From Procambarus clarkii (taxonomy: Eukaryota; Arthropoda; Malacostraca; Decapoda; Cambaridae): 64,000 bases of DNA. A program made the translations under genes and the position numbers. The notes beneath the pieces were generated by a model. The model had not been told where the DNA came from, searched no databases, and worked only from the letters and a program-made list of their open reading frames with translations. Position 1 is the first letter of the stretch; each line of letters opens with the position of its first letter. The stretch lies in the NCBI RefSeq assembly GCF_040958095.1, contig NC_091172.1, positions 4,806,682 through 4,870,681 on the forward strand. Reading direction: 5' to 3'. Positions 58,790 through 64,000 of the stretch are shown here, piece by piece.

Positions 58790-59100
58790 AGAGAACATAC
58801 TCTCCAACACTGTATCTGTGATTGTCCTGTTATCAGTGACTTCATACCAAATGGTATGAGGTACTTTGAGCTCTGTAATTACTTCATACACTCAGGAATA
58901 TTGGAAGATATTCTTGTGCTGCACCCAGATTTTGCCAGTGGAGGCTAATAGATCAGCATTAAGTATTTTGTTCTCTCCTAATTCCATGTATGACTGGCCA
59001 TCCTGTGAGGTGAGGATGTTGGGTGAGCTTGTAGCTGGTTTTTGATCTACACTGTGTGGTCCTTTATACAGAATAGGGAAGCAGCACATTGCTGTGTATA
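58790..59100 (+). mobile_element. RNase H-type LINE C-terminus inside TE2 copy 2
   Basis: The + strand reads REHTLQHCICDCPVISDFIP and continues to a stop, mirroring 7353-7620. Followed by the duplicated 3' segments (CTGTGTATACCTAA at about 59090 and 59390). Confidence 0.65.
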
Positions 59101-59849
59101 CCTAAACATGTTTAAAAATACATTGTTTGAGAGGAGTTTTGTAGAAACTGGTAAGAGTAATTATAATATAATGTTTCCATGATTCAGTGCTTACCTCTTG
59201 TGAAAATTGCTTAGAGTTGTTTAGTCAGAGTTGATTTGTTTTTTGTATTGAGGCTGGTATTTTCTAAATTGATTCCATGTACAGTATGTCTAACCATCCT
59301 GTGAGATGGGAGTATTAGATAAACTTATAGCTAGTTTTTTATCTACACTGTGTAATATTCCATATAGAATAGGGTAGCAGCACATTGCTGTGTATACCTA
59401 ATCTTCTTAATAAAAAAAATCAGTAATAAAGATTTTAAATTATAGTTTGTATTATTACAAATACAGTACTGTATTATCCTTATTAAATCATGTTGACCAT
59501 GGATCATTAAGATCTCATGTTGATATGTAATACAAGTCATATTTCTTTTGAACTGCTAATCCATGCTAATCATTCATTAAATTGTGCATTATGTCTTAAT
59601 TTTTCACTTCCTTGGATATACTGTACAGTACAAAAAGATAGGATAAAAATAAACCAGTAATATTTCTTTCATTATATTTTTCATTTAAATAACTGCATCA
59701 ATATTTTTACAGCTGACAGGATTTGTTTTCCCATACAGGTGCATTATTTGTTAAAAAAAATTTGGTTTATTGTTACACACAATGGTGCTACATAGCCTTC
59801 CCAGCTTGGTGCCTTCTTTTAATACTTACTGATTAAAAAATAAATAATA

Positions 59850-60300
59850 AATACATTTTATTCAGGAAAAGTACATACAGTTGATTTACAAACATAATGT
59901 TGGATTTATAGGCAGAGCTAGTACATACAATACCTAAAGCCACTAATACTCATAGCATTTCGGGCAAGTTGTGGGGGGAAAAAACACAGACTAAAACTTA
60001 ATAGCAATCGAGATTAGGTATAAATTGTGTTGAAAGAAGGAATAAAAAATACAAAAAGGGGGGTTAACATAGCATAAATCAGCAATTGCACATGTTGGTG
60101 AACAGCGTTGTTTAAAAAATAGCAAGACATTGGTTGACATTTAGGAGGTAAGTTAGGTTACATGGAGTTAATTAGGCAGTACTTGGTTTAACTCTTAAAC
60201 TGGTTGAGAGAGGTACAGCCTTTGACCTGATTTGGGAGGTCATTCCACATTCTGGGTCCCTTGATTTGTAGAGCACTTCTAGTTTGGTTACACACAGCCA
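59850..60300 (-). mobile_element. LINE family A 3' end inside TE2 copy 2
   Basis: Antisense of the 3' UTR (CATTTCGGGCAAG near 59960) and C-terminus (TTGATTTGTAGAGCACTTCT near 60260), matching 2656-3148. Confidence 0.85.
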
Positions 60301-61276
60301 AATTGAGTAACAGGAAGAGGTCTTGGACACAAATTTGTTCCATGCTAAATGTAGAGGAAACAGCTGAGTATTCCTCAAATAAAATAAGTTGCCTCAGCTT
60401 ATAAGGTAAATAAAATAAGCATTTCTTAAATAAGTAGCTGCCTCACCTCACTGCCTTACTGCTACATAGCCTTCCCGGCATGGTGCCTTCTTTTGATAAT
60501 TACTTGTTCCACACCCAAATTGTATAACAGGAAGAGGTCTTGGAACCCTACTTCCCTCTCTCTTTTTTAGTAGTCTATATAGTCATAATTATAGCTTTAA
60601 GTATTCAATGAATAAAGTTTTTGACATTTTTACCCTTTTCCTTACCTAACATTATTTGTGCAGCATATTTTTATTTTATGTCTCACCCAGATTTAATTTC
60701 AAAATAAAACCAAACTAAATAAATTAGAAATGGGTATGTATAGCTAAGGTACACCCTTACTACTAGGTGAACAGGGGCATTTGGTGATAGTACATGATCC
60801 CATCAGGCAGGGCTCATCACCTTCTCTCATATTTCATGTTCACCAGTGTTTATTTACTTAATAACTACTGGTATAATATCTTGCTATTATAAAACTAATT
60901 CTACTATCATCAAACACATATTTACTTCAAGTTTCAAGCAGAGAATGCATATATAACTAACACGAAGGATTACTCTTCACTAGATTCACCAGCTATAATA
61001 TTTTGGTCATGTTCCAATATCATAAATCGATCCCAGTGTTATGTAGTAGAGAAAAAATAACTTATATCCAGTTTACGTAAAGCTACGAGTGGTCGAAACC
61101 ACACTTAAATCCCGGAATGAACTTACGAAGATTTTTCCACTTAGGGTAGTTAATTGAATACGGACGTAGCCGCCACGAAGGCGCTAAGGCGGAAAACGCT
61201 CTTAGCTAAGAGGAAAAACCTTCGTAAGTACCTTCCTGAATCCGGCCCCAGGGACCTGCCCGAAACGCTATGCGTA

Positions 61277-61290
61277 CTAGTGGCTGTACA
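61277..61290. repeat. Target duplication of the RNase H-type LINE (left)
   Basis: CTAGTGGCTGTACA here and at 62710-62723. The flanking CCCGAAACGCTATGCGTACT shows that the target was the 3' UTR of yet another LINE. Confidence 0.85.
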
Positions 61291-62709
61291 ATTGAAATTG
61301 AAATTGAAATAAGTTTATTGAGGTAAAATATACACAAAGGGATGAGGTAGCTCAAGCTATTCTCACCCCGTTCAGTACAACGTGTTAGTACATACATAGA
61401 CACACATCACAAACAATAAACCTGTTACCAAACATTCTGAGAGATAAACATGTACATTTCCTCCTTCACAAGTAGTATGGTATCAGACGTACACAAATAC
61501 TTTTATGACCTAGTTATACGGATAATTCAACAAAATATTACAGTCTTGGTGCAAAATTCTTATATCTCTCAAGAATATCATCAACCTTTCCTTTGTGACA
61601 CATCCAGGCTATTTGCTCAGGAACAGTCCTTATCTCAGTGTTTCTATATACATTAATCAACGGACAATCAAGAACATAATGGGCAAGGGTGTGAGACCTT
61701 AACATACCACATAGTTTACACTTCGTGTCATTATCATGAACACCTATCCCATATTCCCAGTAATATTTATACCCAAGCCTGAGCCGCATGTACACAGAGT
61801 CACTCCAAGCATTTCTCCTTTTACCATAAGTGAAATGGGTGTTTTGACTCACATACATGTAGTGTTGCATGGTTAGACTTCTCTCATACATTATCCCTCT
61901 CCTCTCCACTCCTGCCTGTGCCTGAATATTTCTGATTTTGCTTCTTATTTGTCTCATTGTGAATTCACATTCAATGTCAATTTGTGGTTTTGATGTGGCA
62001 CGTTTGGCCAAGTCATCCGCCACCTCGTTGAGCACTATTCCAACATGAGATGGAATCCACATGAATTTCACACTATGACCTTTCAGCTGTATCTCAGTTA
62101 TTCTTCTCTTACAATCCTCAACTATAGACATGAAGACTGGGTTTCGACTGTTTAAGGACTCCAGTGCTCCTAGGCTATCGACAAATACAAAAACATTTTT
62201 GTCGTCATGATGTACTTCCTCCAAACACGCCAGAATGGCCTGCAGTTCAGCTTGTGTGGATGATATATAATTACTAAGCCGGAGTTCAATTATCCTGTCC
62301 ACAGTCCCAAACTCCGTATATTCCCTTATTAGGACACCACACCCTGCCCTGCCATCCTCCACCACCGACCCGTCGCAATATACATGTAAACTGTTGCCTC
62401 TTGGTAACCGAGATATCATGCTTCCATACAAACACCGTAATTGTCCCGGTTCATGATGAATCTTTTTCACCTTGAGGGGTACAATTTCGACGTCTATTTT
62501 CTGTACTTTCCAGGGAGCAGACACATTACACTGTCGAGAGGGTTTACAGCAGTCAAGTACATCGTATTCCCTGAGGTCATGAGCTAATCCCCTCGTGTAG
62601 CGTGTCTCCCTCAGTTTCCTGGAAGTGTGTACGTACGTCACTCAAGCAGGTCTGAACGCTCTCAAACAACTTATCCCCTACTTTTCTCCGCATGAAACGA
62701 ATAGCTACT
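61291..62709 (-). mobile_element. 5'-truncated RNase H-type LINE with TSD
   Basis: Bounded by the ~14-bp duplication CTAGTGGCTGTACA. The 3' tail is (TTTCAA)n-like (61291-61308 on the + strand reads TTGAAATTGAAATTGAAA). Contains the C-terminal part of ORF2 with RNase H. It is the best-preserved member of a family that is represented by fragments elsewhere in the window. Confidence 0.88.
61538..62641 (-). CDS. LINE ORF2 C-terminus: RNase H and zinc-knuckle domain (partial)
   Basis: About 367 codons are open, but no ATG starts the frame. A TGA lies just upstream, and the preceding sequence (EKVGDKLFESVQTC) continues in another frame, so this is a 5'-truncated, once-frameshifted ORF2. RNase H residues are all present: HVYCDGSVVEDG (Asp), STQAELQAIL (Glu), VFVDSLGAL (Asp) and SHVGIVLNEVADDLAKRA (His, Asp). 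The C-terminal domain has RLRLGYKYYWEYG and CKLCGMLRSHTLAHYVLDC, a Cys/His knuckle. RNase H would remove the RNA strand after target-primed reverse transcription. The I-superfamily is the likely home; this is not certain. Confidence 0.85.
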   Translation of the reverse strand: MTYVHTSRKLRETRYTRGLAHDLREYDVLDCCKPSRQCNVSAPWKVQKIDVEIVPLKVKKIHHEPGQLRCLYGSMISRLPRGNSLHVYCDGSVVEDGRAGCGVLIREYTEFGTVDRIIELRLSNYISSTQAELQAILACLEEVHHDDKNVFVFVDSLGALESLNSRNPVFMSIVEDCKRRITEIQLKGHSVKFMWIPSHVGIVLNEVADDLAKRATSKPQIDIECEFTMRQIRSKIRNIQAQAGVERRGIMYERSLTMQHYMYVSQNTHFTYGKRRNAWSDSVYMRLRLGYKYYWEYGIGVHDNDTKCKLCGMLRSHTLAHYVLDCPLINVYRNTEIRTVPEQIAWMCHKGKVDDILERYKNFAPRL

Positions 62710-62724
62710 CTAGTGGCTGTACAA

Positions 62725-63165
62725 GAATGTAACAACTCTTATATATATCTAAAAAAAAAAACACACACCACGAATGACCACAAACACGATACAACGCACA
62801 AAACACAACACTTTTGTCAGTTTTTGGACAGACTCCTTTTATATTTATTATGTGATAGTTATACTTGCATATAATGATAACTATTGTAGGTAAGCACCTA
62901 ATATGTAATATTAATTAATAAAAAAGAAGGCAGAAGTTACACGCCTGTCTGTACATGTCTTTTGTGTAAAAGTATTTTGGGCGCTCATGTACTTGTGCGC
63001 TAGGTGGCGTTCACAACGGTTCTCGCCTACAAGCATTAGAATATATGAAAACAACATTTTCCCCCTTCTTTTAACTGCTTAAATTAATTACCGCCGTTAT
63101 TAGAATAATGTGTGGTATACTGTAAAGGATGGGGTGGAACAGGGTTGAATGAGTGAGGTCTTATA
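62725..63165. other. AT-rich spacer, no gene seen
   Basis: Starts with the remainder of the target LINE 3' UTR (CAAGAATGTAACAACTC...) and an A-run at 62750-62761. The rest has no recognisable feature. Confidence 0.4.
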
Positions 63166-63169
63166 GTGG

Positions 63170-63206
63170 TATAAAAGCGGGTTCACATCCGGCCTTCAAC
63201 TCAGTC
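63170..63206 (+). promoter_or_regulatory. TATA box + arthropod initiator
   Basis: TATAAAAG at 63170-63177 and TCAGTC at 63201-63206 place the initiator A (63203) 33 bp downstream of the TATA start, the canonical arthropod core-promoter spacing. The 5' leader then has a likely short intron ending TATATTTCCTGTTGCAG at 63339. Confidence 0.6.
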
Positions 63207-63374
63207 ACAGCCCCCCACTGCTACTGGCCTCTTGCCGTTACAACCTAAAGGCTCACTATATTATAGCCTGTGGACTGTGAAGTACGACCAGGCTCGCCTT
63301 ATAATTTGTTTTAATTTAAACTTATATTTCCTGTTGCAGAAGGTGAATGCTGTCATACAACACGAGACTGCACA

Positions 63375-63548
63375 ATGCCACGCAAGTCGAAGGCTCTAAA
63401 ACTAAAACAAGCACGAGTGGCACGTTGGCTACCTGCCCTGGTGACACTATTACTCTCTCATCTTATCTCAACTATGGTATTTGTGCTTGGGGTTCTACTA
63501 CCCAAAATCATTACGTCCTCTAATTACTCAACACAAAGCTGCTGTTAG
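63375..63548 (+). CDS. Short chimeric ORF: basic N-terminus fused to LINE-derived hydrophobic tail
   Basis: ATG at 63375 (context GCACAATGCC), 57 codons, TAG at 63546-63548. The first 18 residues (MPRKSKALKLKQARVARW) precede any repeat. From about 63428 the DNA is a LINE family A fragment read in a non-LINE frame, which gives a hydrophobic run (ALVTLLLSHLISTMVFVLGV). It sits downstream of a good core promoter and a possible intron. Most likely a gene or element 5' end truncated by LINE insertion; whether a stable product exists is unknown. Confidence 0.35.
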   Translation: MPRKSKALKLKQARVARWLPALVTLLLSHLISTMVFVLGVLLPKIITSSNYSTQSCC

Positions 63549-63562
63549 GACAATATCCCAAC
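63428..63562 (+). mobile_element. LINE family A ORF2 fragment
   Basis: CTACCTGCCCTGGTGACACT through TTAGGACAATATCCCAACC matches ORF2 codons for RPALVTLYYSLIYPYLNYGI onward, with a few small deletions. About 135 bp remain. Confidence 0.8.
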
Positions 63563-64000
63563 CTGTCCTCTTAAAAAGAACGTCAACATTTGCCGTTTGA
63601 CTCTACGGCTGTTTTTGGACGTTATTTTGTGTAAAACTACGTCTATTTTCGCTTCCATGGACTATCTCTTGTTATACAATGAAATACCACACTCTTATTA
63701 TTCTATAACTCACTGCTATGCTCTGATATTTGTTCTTCAAGTAAAAATATATATTTTTTTGCCTTAATTAGGCTATAATCCAGAAAATTCCAGCCTATCG
63801 ATCTTTATATTTAGGAAAACATCTAATAAATTTGGAAATGAATTTTTCGTTCGCCGACAGTTGCCTGTTACTATTTAACCCTCTATGCTTTAATGTCGCT
63901 GGTCATTGTGACTTTCCCAGGATTTATATATGTTTTGTAGTAGCATTTAGTCAGACTACAGTAATTTAACTAATGGGAAACCTCTATAGTTGTCGTAAAT
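63563..64000. other. Unassigned sequence to the window end
   Basis: AT-rich; no ORF with a recognisable motif. Confidence 0.4.

Larger units (their letters stand above)
58161..61249 (-). mobile_element. TE2 copy 2, inverted relative to copy 1
   Basis: Left edge GACCTAGATTCAGGAAG and right edge CTTCCTGAATCCGGCCCC mirror copy 1 (1713-8240). It lacks the DIRS-like insert and thus gives the empty site (AATAAATACATTTTATTCAGG near 59850-59870). It shares all internal LINE pieces with copy 1. Flanks CCAG(G) on both sides (58157-58161, 61248-61252) are a possible 4-5 bp TSD. Confidence 0.7.

Overview
This window looks like a nuclear segment of an arthropod genome, most likely a decapod crustacean (crayfish, lobster or crab-like). 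This is an inference. The background is AT-rich and eukaryotic, with long (TA)n, (CT)n and (AC)n tracts and short TTAGG-type runs (the arthropod telomere unit) inside MITEs. It is packed with CR1/Jockey-like LINEs, LINEs with a C-terminal RNase H, a DIRS-like element, a Gmr1-type LTR retrotransposon and MULE-like DNA transposons. There are no bacterial-style genes, CRISPR arrays or confident RNA genes. At least three quarters of the window is mobile DNA, much of it nested.

Layout. 1-8.4 kb: LINE 3' ends, then a ~3.1 kb terminal-inverted-repeat element (TE2 copy 1) carrying a GC-rich 3.4 kb DIRS-like element (3150-6543) and closed by a foldback repeat. 8.4-18.5 kb: a graveyard of five LINE families, one ~200-bp tandem repeat (9.5-10.25 kb) and one candidate host first exon (14261-14340). 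18.5-25.2 kb: (TA)n tracts, twin MITEs, a decayed LINE and a (CT)n tract. These surround three phase-compatible candidate exons of one host gene (19136-19200, 19897-20003, 23125-23187). 25.3-32.2 kb: a full-length LINE with both ORFs open, inserted into an older copy of the same family. 33.5-40.7 kb: a complete LTR retrotransposon with matching 989-bp LTRs, a 5-bp TSD and one 1.5-kaa gag-pol frame in which integrase precedes reverse transcriptase. 40.7-55.5 kb: a four-layer nest, in which a ~20-bp minisatellite is split by a LINE, the LINE is split by a 9.56 kb MULE-like element (8-bp TSD, long TIRs), and that element carries LINE pieces and internal duplications. 56.3-57.3 kb: a C2H2 zinc-finger gene with ten intact fingers and an eleventh shifted out of frame. 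58.2-61.2 kb: TE2 copy 2 in inverted orientation. 61.3-62.7 kb: a 5'-truncated RNase H LINE with a ~14-bp TSD. 63.2-63.5 kb: a TATA/initiator promoter driving a short ORF that runs into a LINE fragment.

How it fits together. Most coding sequence serves element mobility: ORF1p/ORF2p of the LINE, gag-pol of the LTR element, a tyrosine recombinase with its circle-junction template (ICR) in the DIRS-like element, and a MULE transposase inside long inverted repeats. Likely host sequence is limited to the zinc-finger gene, the three-exon fragment and two short promoter/exon candidates. The observations most worth pursuing are the DIRS-like element without reverse transcriptase, the giant MULE and the subterminal motif it shares with TE2, and the Gmr1-order LTR element. 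All family calls rest on motifs read by eye; no database search was run.
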